Shown here: positions 37,564 through 45,906 of the stretch, piece after piece | Numbering within the stretch: the stretch's first letter is position 1 | How the letters are laid out: each line of letters opens with the position of its first letter | Assembly: GCF_963677035.1 (NCBI RefSeq) | Contig: NZ_OY781472.1 | Span: 3,067,658 to 3,131,657, forward strand | DNA: 64,000 nucleotides | Source: an uncultured Hyphomonas sp. | Lineage (GTDB): Bacteria > Pseudomonadota > Alphaproteobacteria > Caulobacterales > Hyphomonadaceae | Direction: 5' to 3' | Position numbers and translations under genes: made by a program | The notes under the pieces: generated by a model | Told to the model about the DNA's origin: nothing | What the model saw: the letters and a program-made list of their open reading frames with translations, nothing else | Database searches by the model: none

Positions 37564-38201
37564 TCTGGCCTGTTGGCCTCGGGCGTTGCCTTCTGGAAGG
37601 CTTCCAGTTCAAGGCACAACGCATCCAGCGCAACAAGTGTTGGAAAGGCCGAAAGATCCATATCGAATCGCCGCGCATTGGCGATCTGCGGAACCAGCGT
37701 AATTTCTGCGACGGTCGGTGCGTCTCCAAACAGGAAGCGCGCTTGCCCCTGCCCGGCAGCAAACGCCTCCAGCGCCTCGAACCCGCGCCGGATCCAGTCA
37801 TGATACCAGCGTATCACTGCGGCATCATGGGCCCCAAGCTCACTTCGGAGCGCAGACAATACGGAGAGATTGTTCAGCGGATGAATGTCACAGGCAATCG
37901 TGTCGGCGAACGAGCGGGCCTGCAACCGGGCCCATGGGTCTGCAGGGAGGATTGCCGGATCAGGATATGTTTCTTCCAGCCATTCAAAGATGGCGAGGGA
38001 CTGTCCCACCCGCTGTCCATCGACCTCCATCGTAGGAACCCGCATCTGTGGGTTCACGGCCCGGTAGTCTTCTGATCTTTGTTGATCAGCACCCGGGGCG
38101 ATATTCACGGGGACCTGCTGATAAGGGACACCTTTGAGATTCAGTGCGATACGTACGCGGTACGCTGCAGATGAACGCCAATAGTCATAAAGACGGATCA
38201 T
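37560..38201 (-). CDS. maiA: Maleylacetoacetate isomerase (zeta-class GST)
   Basis: 213-aa glutathione transferase-fold enzyme of the zeta class, which isomerises maleylacetoacetate in tyrosine breakdown. The N terminus has YWRSSAAYRVRIALNLKG (the usual SSxC with Ala for Cys), NPQMRVPTME and GQSLAIFEWLEE; DIHPLNNL follows. Start ATG 38201 overlaps the astB stop as ATGA, so it is co-translated with the arginine operon, an unusual partner. No other tyrosine-degradation gene is in the window. Confidence 0.85.
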   Translation of the reverse strand: MIRLYDYWRSSAAYRVRIALNLKGVPYQQVPVNIAPGADQQRSEDYRAVNPQMRVPTMEVDGQRVGQSLAIFEWLEETYPDPAILPADPWARLQARSFADTIACDIHPLNNLSVLSALRSELGAHDAAVIRWYHDWIRRGFEALEAFAAGQGQARFLFGDAPTVAEITLVPQIANARRFDMDLSAFPTLVALDALCLELEAFQKATPEANRPD

Positions 38202-39517
38202 GCCAGTCCCTCCAGTTCGAGAACATCGAGTAAGGCCTCTCGCGCAATTCGGCACTCGTCCGCAAATGACAAATCCGCGAGATCCTCTGGCGCGAGCCGG
38301 TCGCGGTAAGCCGAACGGACGACAGCCTGCAAAGCGTCGATACGCTCTTCCGTCAGCAATACGGCCTGATGGCAGGCCGCGATTTCCGCCTCTGTCATCA
38401 CGACCCTCAGGCGCAAGCAGGCAGGCCCTCCGCCATTTCGCATGGATTGCCGGACATCAACATAGTCGACCCGGCCAATCGGCCCGTTTCCACTGATGAG
38501 ACGCTCGCAATAAGCACGCGTCGAGTCCGTATCCTGAACTTCACTCGGCGCAACAAGAACCAGACGGGACTCGCCGGGGATGACGAGCAATTGTGAATTG
38601 AACAGGTAAGATCGGATGGCGTCTTCCAGTGGCACTTCAGCCGCCGGGACCATGACCGGCTTCAGCTCAAACAATCCGTCGGCGGCCTTCCGTAGTTGTT
38701 CCAGAGTGGCCGCCGTATCTTCAAATGCAGCTTCATGGAAAAACAGGGTGTCAGCCGTCCCGACGCAAACCACGTCATTATGGAATGCGCCGGCATTGAT
38801 TGCCTCCGCGGACTGCCGGGCAAAAACGGAACGTTCCGGCACCAGCCCATGACCACGCGATATGCTTTCTGAGGCAAGCCGTGTCTGCCTGGAGGGAAAA
38901 CCTGCCACACTTTCTCCGGCATCGCGCCCATAGACGAACAGTTCCACACCAGGTCCGCCATGGCTCGCACACAACCGGACATGGTTCGCTGCGCCCTCAT
39001 CCGCAAAATCGGCATGCATCGGCAAAGCGGCATGCACAGCAAAATGCCGATCATCGCCGAAGATCGCCTGCAGCGATGCCGTTGTATCCGGATGCTCAAG
39101 AGACCTGTGCAACATCGTCGAAAGATTGGCCGAAGTCAGGTGGAGACGTCCGTCCTGCGTGTCCGCCGAAGGCGATACTGTTGCAGCATTGGCAGTCCAC
39201 ATGCTGCTGGCGGAATAAGCAACTTTCAGGAGGCGCGGCGCCTGCGCCGCGGCTTGTTCTATAATTTGCCTGTCACTACCGCCGAAACCGGCTGAAACCA
39301 GAAGATCAAAATTCGGCCGCGGCAGTGGCGGCAGAACGCCTTGTGTCAGACCAGCCCTCAACAGGGTCCGCATTTTCTCCAGGCCCTGAAGGGCTGCCTC
39401 ACGCGGATTGGAAACGTCACCGGCATTGCGGGAACTTGCGAGATTCCCGTCGGATAGTCCCCCATAATTGTGGCTTGGGCCGATAAGCCCATCGAAATTG
39501 ACTTCTCTGGCGGTCAC
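38198..39517 (-). CDS. astB: N-succinylarginine dihydrolase
   Basis: 439-aa enzyme that turns N2-succinylarginine into N2-succinylornithine, CO2 and ammonia (AST pathway). Signatures: EVNFDGLIGPSHNYGGLS at the N terminus, HAALPMHADFADEGAANH, NAGAFHNDVVCVG and the catalytic Cys in GGGPACLRLRV. The start is GTG 39517, which overlaps the astD stop as GTGA and gives the standard N terminus; the longer frame lies in astD. Confidence 0.95.
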   Translation of the reverse strand: MTAREVNFDGLIGPSHNYGGLSDGNLASSRNAGDVSNPREAALQGLEKMRTLLRAGLTQGVLPPLPRPNFDLLVSAGFGGSDRQIIEQAAAQAPRLLKVAYSASSMWTANAATVSPSADTQDGRLHLTSANLSTMLHRSLEHPDTTASLQAIFGDDRHFAVHAALPMHADFADEGAANHVRLCASHGGPGVELFVYGRDAGESVAGFPSRQTRLASESISRGHGLVPERSVFARQSAEAINAGAFHNDVVCVGTADTLFFHEAAFEDTAATLEQLRKAADGLFELKPVMVPAAEVPLEDAIRSYLFNSQLLVIPGESRLVLVAPSEVQDTDSTRAYCERLISGNGPIGRVDYVDVRQSMRNGGGPACLRLRVVMTEAEIAACHQAVLLTEERIDALQAVVRSAYRDRLAPEDLADLSFADECRIAREALLDVLELEGLA

Positions 39518-40965
39518 TTGGGAAATCCCTGCGCGCTCATGCGTTCTGCCTTGTCTGACACCTGGCTCGCCTGGGGCCAGGCACAATAGTCGGCCGCATA
39601 GTACGCACCCGGACGGAAGTTTCCGGAAAGCCCCGGGCCGCCGAACGGCATGGACCCGCTGGCGCCAGCTGTCGGCCTGTTACGGTTTAGAATGCCAGCT
39701 CGCATTTCATGGTGTGCTTTCACCCAAAGCCCATCATCATCGCTGACAAGTCCACCGGACAAGCCATAACGCGTTGCATTTGCGCGAACGATTGCCTGAT
39801 CGAAATCTGGCACTCGGATGATCTGCATGACCGGACCGAACAATTCCTCATCCGGAATGTCCGTGGCGCCTGTCACGTCGATCACACCGGCGGAAACAAA
39901 GCCGCCTCCCCGCTCCAATTGTTCCAGTGGTTTCAATGCGCGGCCGCCACGGGCAAGCAACATGTTCTGGAATTCCACTGCGTTCACGGCAGCTTTCTCC
40001 GAGACCAGAGGCCCCATAAATGCACCGTCCTCATTCCACGCGCCGACGGCCAAACCTTCTGCCCGCGCAACGATCGCTTCGGTGACCTGATCCCCCCATG
40101 CCCCTTCGGGAAGGATCACACGGCGCGCACAGGAACAGCGCTGCCCCGTCGTCAGGAAAGCCGATTGCGCCGCAATGTCGGCGGCCGCGTCCACATCCGC
40201 AGGGTCCCAGATGATCAGCGGGTTATTCCCCCCCATTTCGAGGGCTAGGATTACTTCCGGGCGGCCAGCAAAATGCTTATGGAAGAAGACACCGGTTGCT
40301 GCAGAGCCTGTAAACAGAAGGCCGTTGATGTCGGCATTCAGCAACGCACCGCCCGTATCCCGGCCGCCATGAACAATATTGAGACATCCTTCCGGCAGTC
40401 CGGCTGCGGCAAACGCATCTGCCATATGAAAGGCCACTCCCGGCGCCAGTTCAGACGGCTTGAACACACACGTGTTTCCGGCGAGGAGCGCCGGAACGAT
40501 ATGGCCATTTGGCAAGTGACCGGGAAAATTGAATGGGCCGAACACGGCCATAACCCCATGCGGGCGATGGGTCAGGTGGGAAGATCCGAAATTGGCGGAA
40601 CTGAACTTCGTTCCAGCCCGCTCAACCTGCGCGGCGATGGAAACACCCACTTTGGCCTTCATCGTCGCCGCTTCGGATTTCGACTCCCACAATGCCTTTC
40701 CCATATCCCGGCTGACCGTTTCCGCGATGGCATCCGTCCGCTTCGCAATCTCTTCCGCGTAGCGTTCCAGAATTTCAGTCCGGTCTCCCTGCGGCAGGCG
40801 GCTCCAATGCTGAAAAGCCTTCCGCGAAGACGCAACCGCCTCATGAACCTCTGAATCGTCTGCCCCGAGACCATCCCAGACGATATCTCCAGTGGCGGGG
40901 CAATGGTTCTGAACCGGCGCGCCGCTCCCTGCTCGCCAACGACCATCGATATATACACCGTCCAT
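39514..40965 (-). CDS. astD: N-succinylglutamate 5-semialdehyde dehydrogenase
   Basis: 483-aa aldehyde dehydrogenase of the AST pathway, making N-succinylglutamate. Motifs: FGPFNFPGHLPNGH, the NAD-binding FTGSAATG, catalytic Glu in LEMGGNNPLII and catalytic Cys in GQRCSCARR. AstD identity is supported by the adjacent astA (2 bases upstream) and astB (GTGA overlap). Confidence 0.94.
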   Translation of the reverse strand: MDGVYIDGRWRAGSGAPVQNHCPATGDIVWDGLGADDSEVHEAVASSRKAFQHWSRLPQGDRTEILERYAEEIAKRTDAIAETVSRDMGKALWESKSEAATMKAKVGVSIAAQVERAGTKFSSANFGSSHLTHRPHGVMAVFGPFNFPGHLPNGHIVPALLAGNTCVFKPSELAPGVAFHMADAFAAAGLPEGCLNIVHGGRDTGGALLNADINGLLFTGSAATGVFFHKHFAGRPEVILALEMGGNNPLIIWDPADVDAAADIAAQSAFLTTGQRCSCARRVILPEGAWGDQVTEAIVARAEGLAVGAWNEDGAFMGPLVSEKAAVNAVEFQNMLLARGGRALKPLEQLERGGGFVSAGVIDVTGATDIPDEELFGPVMQIIRVPDFDQAIVRANATRYGLSGGLVSDDDGLWVKAHHEMRAGILNRNRPTAGASGSMPFGGPGLSGNFRPGAYYAADYCAWPQASQVSDKAERMSAQGFPK

Positions 40966-40967
40966 TG

Positions 40968-42008
40968 CTACTTACTCCGTTGCCACACACGTCCTTCAGC
41001 CCCCGGTTTCAACTTGAGAACCTCAAGCGTACCGGGGCTCACTACCGCTGTGTCCTGATCCGTCAGAATACTTTTCGCAAGAACCACCCTGAAGTCCGCG
41101 AGCATGTCGCTGGAGGCCAGGCCCTGAACAGCCGCTGGATCGGAAGCCACATCGCCTACTTCAAACCGAACACGCCGGCTTTCCTGGATCGTCCGGATAT
41201 GCCGGCGCTGCGCTGTCACGAGAGGCCCGCCATCAAAGATGTCTACGGTGCGGTCGAACTCAAACCCTTCCCACTGGAGAAGTTTGTAAGCCCCTACACC
41301 GTCTGAATGGCACCGTCCGATCACTTCCCGCGCTTCCGGCGGCAACAAGTCCACATAGATTGGATACTTCGGCATCAGGTCCACAATAAACTGGTTGTCG
41401 GTGGTTGCAGAGAGCCGGTCAGCTTCCGTGAAATCCATCCGGAAGAAATGCCGTCCGAGGCATTCCCAGAAGGTCGAGCGCCCCGCATTATCGACAACAC
41501 CTCTCAGTTCGGCGAGCACTTTGTCACCGAACCTGTCCGGAGCTGCCGCCATGAGCAGGTATCGCGATTGTGCAGCAAGCCGCCCTGCCCCGCCCCCACG
41601 GTGTTCGGGTTTCAGGAACAGCGTGCCGACTTCCGTATACCCCACATATTCATTCGTCAGGACAAGCGCGTCCATATCGAACCGAAGGTTTCCGGCCGCC
41701 TGACTGGCCTGGGCCAGTGTGATGACGCGATAGTTGAAGAAAGGCTGATCTATCCCTGTGCCCGCTTTGACAGCCGAGCATCCCACAACCTCACCCGTGT
41801 CGGCATTCTCCATCATCAGAAGATATTTGCCGTATTCTATTCGATGAAGACGGCCAAGAAAGGCGTCATCTGATTTCTGCAGCCGTTCCCGCAGAATCGG
41901 GACGTCAACGGGGAGACTGGTAAATCCGGGTCCGGACAGTTCAGCCAGTTCAATCAATGCCGGCAAATCGCTAAGCCGCGAAGGCCGCATCACATAGTTT
42001 TCTGCCAT
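40968..42008 (-). CDS. astA: Arginine N-succinyltransferase
   Basis: 346-aa AstA that succinylates arginine with succinyl-CoA, the first AST step. The N terminus reads MRPSRLSDLPALIELAELSGPGFTSLP (shown in part), with LFLKPEHRGGGAGRLAAQSRY as the acyl-CoA-binding GNAT motif and KYPIYVDLLP further on. Two bases separate it from astD and two from the M20 hydrolase. It is a single-chain enzyme. Confidence 0.93.
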   Translation of the reverse strand: MAENYVMRPSRLSDLPALIELAELSGPGFTSLPVDVPILRERLQKSDDAFLGRLHRIEYGKYLLMMENADTGEVVGCSAVKAGTGIDQPFFNYRVITLAQASQAAGNLRFDMDALVLTNEYVGYTEVGTLFLKPEHRGGGAGRLAAQSRYLLMAAAPDRFGDKVLAELRGVVDNAGRSTFWECLGRHFFRMDFTEADRLSATTDNQFIVDLMPKYPIYVDLLPPEAREVIGRCHSDGVGAYKLLQWEGFEFDRTVDIFDGGPLVTAQRRHIRTIQESRRVRFEVGDVASDPAAVQGLASSDMLADFRVVLAKSILTDQDTAVVSPGTLEVLKLKPGAEGRVWQRSK

Positions 42009-42010
42009 GG

Positions 42011-43270
42011 TCAGCTATCCATAAGTGCTTTGATGCCAGCGCCGTCCAACCTGCCATCTGCCAGCCTGTTAAGCAGCAACGCAGACAATGTTGCCCGTTC
42101 CGGAAAACTGTTCGTGAGAACGTATTCTTCATGGGAGTGAATGCGCCCCCCCATTACGCCGAGTGTATCGACGTTCGGCACGCCTGCCGCGAAGATGTTG
42201 TTTCCTTCGCAGACACCTCCGGTGTCCTCGAATACAAGGTCCAGACCGATCGCCTGACCGGTTGCCCGGACAGCATCGAACAAAGCCTGTTGCGCTGTGT
42301 TCCGCGGTTTGGGAGGGCGGTAAAAGCCGCCATGCAGGTGCCCGTGAATGCCATCGCGGGCTGTTGCGTGGGCGAACAGGCGCTGAACCTCAGCGGTTGC
42401 CCATGCCGCGGCATCTGCATCAGGGGCCCGGGCACCGAAGCGCACGATCGCCAGATCCGGAACGATATTCACCGGGCCACCTCCATCAATGGATCCGACG
42501 TTGATCGTCACGCCGTCGCGCTTCCCATTCAGTCCTTCCAGCCCCACCACGAGTTCGGCGGCAGCTTCCACAGCGCTGCGTCCTTCGTGCTTGGCGCGGC
42601 CAGCATGGGCCGCACGGCCACGTAGCACGATATCGAAAACCGCCGATCCTTTTCGTCCGCCGGACATGGCGCCTGTATCCATGCAGGGTTCGTACGTCAT
42701 ACCGATATGCGCCCCCGAACGTGCAGCCTCTGTCAGCGCACGGGAACTGGCAAAGTTACCGATTTCCTCGTCCGGTGTGATGACAATCTGGTAGCCGAGC
42801 CGGTCTTTCAGTGGGCCTGCTTCAAAGGCCAGCAGCGCTTCCCGCATAACACAGAGACCGCCTTTCATGTCGGCGAGTCCCGGCCCGTTCAGCCGATCGC
42901 CACCCAGATCGCGAATCGTATCAAACGTGCCTGGCGGAAAAACGGTGTCATAGTGACCGGACATGACCACCTGAACGGGTGCATCAGGCCGGGCCGAAAC
43001 ACGGATCACGGAAGACGTTTCTGTCGTCTCCGTTTCACCGGAATCGCTCACCGACTCAAACGGGTCCCCCGGATCAAGACGGACTTCGGCATCGAGTTCG
43101 GAAAAGGCGTCAGCCAGGATGGGCGCCAACTGGCGCAAGCCATCGATGTTCCAGCTGCCAGTGTTTATGGAAGCCCAATCGCGTGTCTGGGAAACCATAT
43201 CGGTCGCGCGCGACATCAGGCGCTCTCGGGCTGCCTCATCGTCGTGGCTCAAAGTGCTCAGATCAATCAT
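42011..43270 (-). CDS. M20-family metallohydrolase in the ast operon
   Basis: 419-aa zinc peptidase/deacylase of family M20 (CPG2/ArgE-like). Metal motifs: SGHYDTVFPPG, GPGLADMKGG, TPDEEIGN and the C-terminal HSHEEY. Start ATG 43270; the longer frame has no similarity. It heads a five-gene run (this, astA, astD, astB, maiA) with gaps of 2 bases or overlaps. No astE is present in the window, so it is a good candidate for the final desuccinylase acting on N-succinylglutamate, but this is inferred from context; amino-acid or dipeptide hydrolysis is possible. Confidence 0.82.
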   Translation of the reverse strand: MIDLSTLSHDDEAARERLMSRATDMVSQTRDWASINTGSWNIDGLRQLAPILADAFSELDAEVRLDPGDPFESVSDSGETETTETSSVIRVSARPDAPVQVVMSGHYDTVFPPGTFDTIRDLGGDRLNGPGLADMKGGLCVMREALLAFEAGPLKDRLGYQIVITPDEEIGNFASSRALTEAARSGAHIGMTYEPCMDTGAMSGGRKGSAVFDIVLRGRAAHAGRAKHEGRSAVEAAAELVVGLEGLNGKRDGVTINVGSIDGGGPVNIVPDLAIVRFGARAPDADAAAWATAEVQRLFAHATARDGIHGHLHGGFYRPPKPRNTAQQALFDAVRATGQAIGLDLVFEDTGGVCEGNNIFAAGVPNVDTLGVMGGRIHSHEEYVLTNSFPERATLSALLLNRLADGRLDGAGIKALMDS

Positions 43271-43321
43271 GGTTCTTGGTTTCACAGGAAACGATTTCCG
43301 GCAAGTCCTGCGATGAAAGGC

Positions 43322-43356
43322 AAAATAAAAACGGCCCGACACAAGGCCGGGCCGTT
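43322..43356 (-). terminator. Intrinsic terminator of the OmpA gene
   Basis: AACGGCCCG (43330-43338) pairs perfectly with 43348-43356 around a 9-base loop, and on the - strand the stem runs into TTTTATTTT. It lies 24 bases past the OmpA-family stop and upstream of the ast operon, thus separating the two transcripts. Confidence 0.85.
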
Positions 43357-43379
43357 CTCAAATTCCTGCGTGGACCGTC

Positions 43380-44561
43380 TTACTTAACGGTGATCACGAC
43401 TTCCGAACGACGGTTCAGCGGCTCACGAACACCGTCGCGAGTTGCTTTCGCCAGGTCGGTCTCGCCTTTGGCTTCTTCCGTGATCAGGGAAGCATTGATG
43501 CCACGGGCAACAAGCGCTTCTCCGACGACATCAGCGCGGCGCTGAGACAGACGTTTGTTGTAGGCGCTGGCACCCGACGTATCAGTGTGACCCGCAATGG
43601 TGACCGAGCTGGTTGCACAACCTGCTTCGGACTGGATGTTCGCCACAGCCTGATCGATCACGGCCGAAGCCTGGCTTGTCAGATCCGCACGATCCCACTC
43701 GAAGTACACCACGAAGCTCTGGCCAAGGTCCGAGCAGACCACTTCCGGACCGGTCGACACTTCAGTCGGAGGCGGCGGTGGCGGCGGCGGAGGTGGCGGA
43801 GGCGGCGGAGGTGGCGGCGGCGGAGGTGGCGGAGGCGGCGGCGGAGGTGGCGGCGGAGGCGGTGCGCCAAACGAGTAGCGCAGGCCTACAGTCGCCAGAT
43901 GTTCCGACAGCGTCGCTTCGTAGTCTGTCCCACCGAGGGGGTTTCTATCGAAAGTCAGATCGTCAGCATAGAAATACTTGTAGCCAAGATCCAGGGTCAG
44001 ACGATCAGACACTTTGAAGCCAAGGCCGAGCAGGCCCTGATATGCCATCGTTGTGTCGTCACCATTGAAGCCGTTTGCAGCGGCCAAATTACCGACGGTT
44101 CCGACGTTGAGGTTGCTGGCTTTCGCTTTAACGCGAGCAGCACCGACACCAAGGCCGACATACGGCTGAATCACACCAGCGCGATTGAAATCATAGATGG
44201 CGTTCAGCATCAGGTCTGCGACCTGAAGGTTGCCTTGCGGGTTCAGCGTGACACCGGTTACGCCGGGGCCAAAGGTCGCCGGCACGTCCAGATCACCACC
44301 ACGGTAACCAAACGTTCCTTCGAAACGGAAACCATTGTCGTAAGCATAGCCGAGGCCAAGCTGACCACCGAGGTCTTCGTTTGCATCGGAGCTGCCCTCA
44401 AGCGAGCCAATGATGTTCTTGCGCTCAGGATCGTGATCCAGATCGCCGGAGAAACCATAAACGACGTCGCCGCGGCCATACCAGCCTTCATCCGCGTGAG
44501 CGGCGAGACCAGCAGTCGCGAACGCGGCCGCGGCTGTCGCGCACATAAGAGTTTTCTTCAT
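43380..44561 (-). CDS. OmpA-family outer membrane protein with poly-proline linker
   Basis: 393-aa porin-like protein. A signal peptide (MKKTLMCATAAAAFATAGLAAHA) precedes an eight-strand-type beta-barrel (about 24-231, alternating aromatic strands such as IQPYVGLGVGAARV), a run of 32 prolines (about 234-265), and a C-terminal OmpA peptidoglycan-binding domain with FEWDRADLT, AGHTDTSGASAYNKRLSQRRAD and NRRSEVVI. Start ATG 44561 has AGGGG 8 bases upstream; the TTG two codons earlier is less likely. It anchors outer membrane to cell wall. It is probably monocistronic, with its own terminator. Confidence 0.92.
   Translation of the reverse strand: MKKTLMCATAAAAFATAGLAAHADEGWYGRGDVVYGFSGDLDHDPERKNIIGSLEGSSDANEDLGGQLGLGYAYDNGFRFEGTFGYRGGDLDVPATFGPGVTGVTLNPQGNLQVADLMLNAIYDFNRAGVIQPYVGLGVGAARVKAKASNLNVGTVGNLAAANGFNGDDTTMAYQGLLGLGFKVSDRLTLDLGYKYFYADDLTFDRNPLGGTDYEATLSEHLATVGLRYSFGAPPPPPPPPPPPPPPPPPPPPPPPPPPPPPPPPTEVSTGPEVVCSDLGQSFVVYFEWDRADLTSQASAVIDQAVANIQSEAGCATSSVTIAGHTDTSGASAYNKRLSQRRADVVGEALVARGINASLITEEAKGETDLAKATRDGVREPLNRRSEVVITVK
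43767..43862 (-). repeat. Triplet repeat coding for 32 prolines
   Basis: 96 bases of CCN codons, mixed among CCG, CCT and CCA, encode an unbroken run of 32 prolines between the barrel and the OmpA domain. On the + strand it reads as GGC/GGA/GGT-type repeats. Such tracts expand and contract by slippage, and need EF-P for translation. Confidence 0.95.
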
Positions 44562-44793
44562 ACTCAATCCCCTTTTATGTGCCGAAAGACGGGATTGTCC
44601 TCGGCCGCAGGTTCATTCGGGCACATTACCCGATGATTCCTGATTAAACTCAATTTACTCTCGCTGCGAGCCCCTTTTGGGAGTGAAGCCCCCGAAACGG
44701 CAGGGATTTCCTTACCACCGCGGCCCTTTTGCAACAGATTGCATCAAGCGCGTCAAATTACGCCCGAGATAGAAATTTGTTCCCGCGAACCCG

Positions 44794-44816
44794 AAAAAAA
44801 GCACAGCTGATGCAGT
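44794..44816 (-). terminator. Possible terminator of tRNA-His
   Basis: On the - strand, 18 bases after the tRNA 3' end, a short weak GCA...TGC stem runs directly into seven Ts (complement of 44794-44800). The T-run is convincing; the stem is small. Confidence 0.35.
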
Positions 44817-44833
44817 AAAGTATCCAGAAGAGA

Positions 44834-44910
44834 TGGTACCGCCTCCCCGGTTCGAACGGGGGACCTCTAGATCCACAATCTAGCGCTCTAACCGACTGAG
44901 CTAAGGCGGC
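44834..44910 (-). tRNA. tRNA-His (anticodon GTG)
   Basis: 77 bases including an encoded CCA. Cloverleaf: acceptor GCCGCCT/AGGCGGT, D-arm GCTC...GAGC, anticodon arm CTAGA-TTGTGGA-TCTAG with anticodon GTG, T-arm CCCCG-TTCGAAC-CGGGG. The base before position 1 is T, not G, the first pair is G1-U72 and the discriminator is A73. Most tRNA-His need G-1 paired to C73; alphaproteobacteria are known to lack it and to use a diverged HisRS, which this tRNA fits. It lies 82 bases downstream of nusG. Confidence 0.97.
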
Positions 44911-44992
44911 ACGTGGGTTGGCAAATACAACCCATGTTGTGAGGATTCAAGCGCGACCGGCAGACGTTCGCGGTTAAAACCTCGTGATTTGG

Positions 44993-45535
44993 TCAGACTT
45001 TGGTGACCTGCTCGAACTCCAGATCTACCGGAGTTCCGCGTCCGAAAATGGAAACAGTCACTTTGAGGCGGCCATTGGCCTCGTCGATCTCTTCGACCGC
45101 GCCCTCGAAGCCCTGGAACGGACCGTCATTGACCTGCACCTGCTCGCCAACTTCGAACGAGATTTTGGGGCGTGGCCGGTCAGCATCGGAATCGGTGGCC
45201 GTGCCGAGAATCCGGTCAACTTCACGCTGGCGAACCGGCAACGGCTTCTTGCCACCTTCAGCGCCCAGGAAGCCAGACACTTTCGGCGTGTCCTTTACCA
45301 GGTGGTACACATCGTCGGTCATGACGGTCTTCAGAAGGACGTAGCCCGGGAAGTGACGGCGCTCCACGGTCTTTTTCTTACCGCGCGCAACTTCGACCAC
45401 TTCTTCGGTGGGAACCTGAATATCTTCGATCAGATCAGACAGCCCCTTGCGCTGGGCTTGTTCCAGAATCGTTGCCGCCACCTTCTTTTCGAAGTTGGAA
45501 TAGGCATGGACGATGTACCATTTCGCTTCAGCCAT
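44993..45535 (-). CDS. nusG: Transcription antitermination factor NusG
   Basis: 180-aa NusG with the NGN domain (WYIVHAYSNFEKKVAATI; RRHFPGYVLL) and a C-terminal KOW domain (FEVGEQVQVNDGPFQGFEGAV). It binds RNA polymerase and links it to Rho or ribosomes. It follows secE by 39 bases, the normal secE-nusG order. The ribosomal protein genes that often follow (rplK, rplA) are not here; tRNA-His and the porin gene follow instead. Confidence 0.96.
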   Translation of the reverse strand: MAEAKWYIVHAYSNFEKKVAATILEQAQRKGLSDLIEDIQVPTEEVVEVARGKKKTVERRHFPGYVLLKTVMTDDVYHLVKDTPKVSGFLGAEGGKKPLPVRQREVDRILGTATDSDADRPRPKISFEVGEQVQVNDGPFQGFEGAVEEIDEANGRLKVTVSIFGRGTPVDLEFEQVTKV

Positions 45536-45574
45536 GGGGCCAGCGCACTCCTTGAAATCGGTCCGTCACAAGCC

Positions 45575-45784
45575 TCACAGGCCGGTGATCGTTTTAACAA
45601 ACAGGTTGATCAAGACATCGGCGCCAAAAAGGAAGAGCGCGATAAGGATCGACATTATGACAACGAAAATGGTTGCCTGAATCGTTTCCTGACGCGACGT
45701 CCAGGTCACCTTGTTCCCTTCCGCGCGCACCTGGCGCAGGAACGTGATGGGCCCGACCCGTTTCTTCTTCACCTTATCGGCCAT
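45575..45784 (-). CDS. secE: Preprotein translocase subunit SecE
   Basis: 69-residue single-span SecE: a basic N terminus (MADKVKKKRVGPITFLRQV), the conserved KVTWTSRQETIQAT amphipathic segment and one membrane helix at about 38-60. It clamps SecY in the inner membrane. It starts the secE-nusG run; the 122 bases upstream, to the lactonase gene, should hold its promoter, but I see no sure elements. Confidence 0.93.
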   Translation of the reverse strand: MADKVKKKRVGPITFLRQVRAEGNKVTWTSRQETIQATIFVVIMSILIALFLFGADVLINLFVKTITGL

Positions 45785-45906
45785 TCCGACACTCTCTTGA
45801 AAAGCGGGGAGTTAGCGGTTTTGAGCCGCCACGTCCACGCCTAAACTACACCAATTTCAATGTGAAGGCATTTGAGGTGCCTGACAAACCTCCGCAAGCC
45901 CCCGTC

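Noticed and set aside
43767-43862. CRISPR or satellite array
   Set aside because: The regular pattern is an in-frame proline codon run inside a gene, with no spacer-repeat structure.
43587-44636. 349-codon open frame on the + strand with an Arg/Trp-rich repeat
   Set aside because: It is the antisense reading of the OmpA poly-proline gene; the repeat is the complement of the proline codons.
44623-44653. Candidate -35/-10 (TTGAGT / TAATGT) upstream of the OmpA gene
   Set aside because: The spacer is 19 bases and both hexamers are imperfect; too weak to list as a feature.
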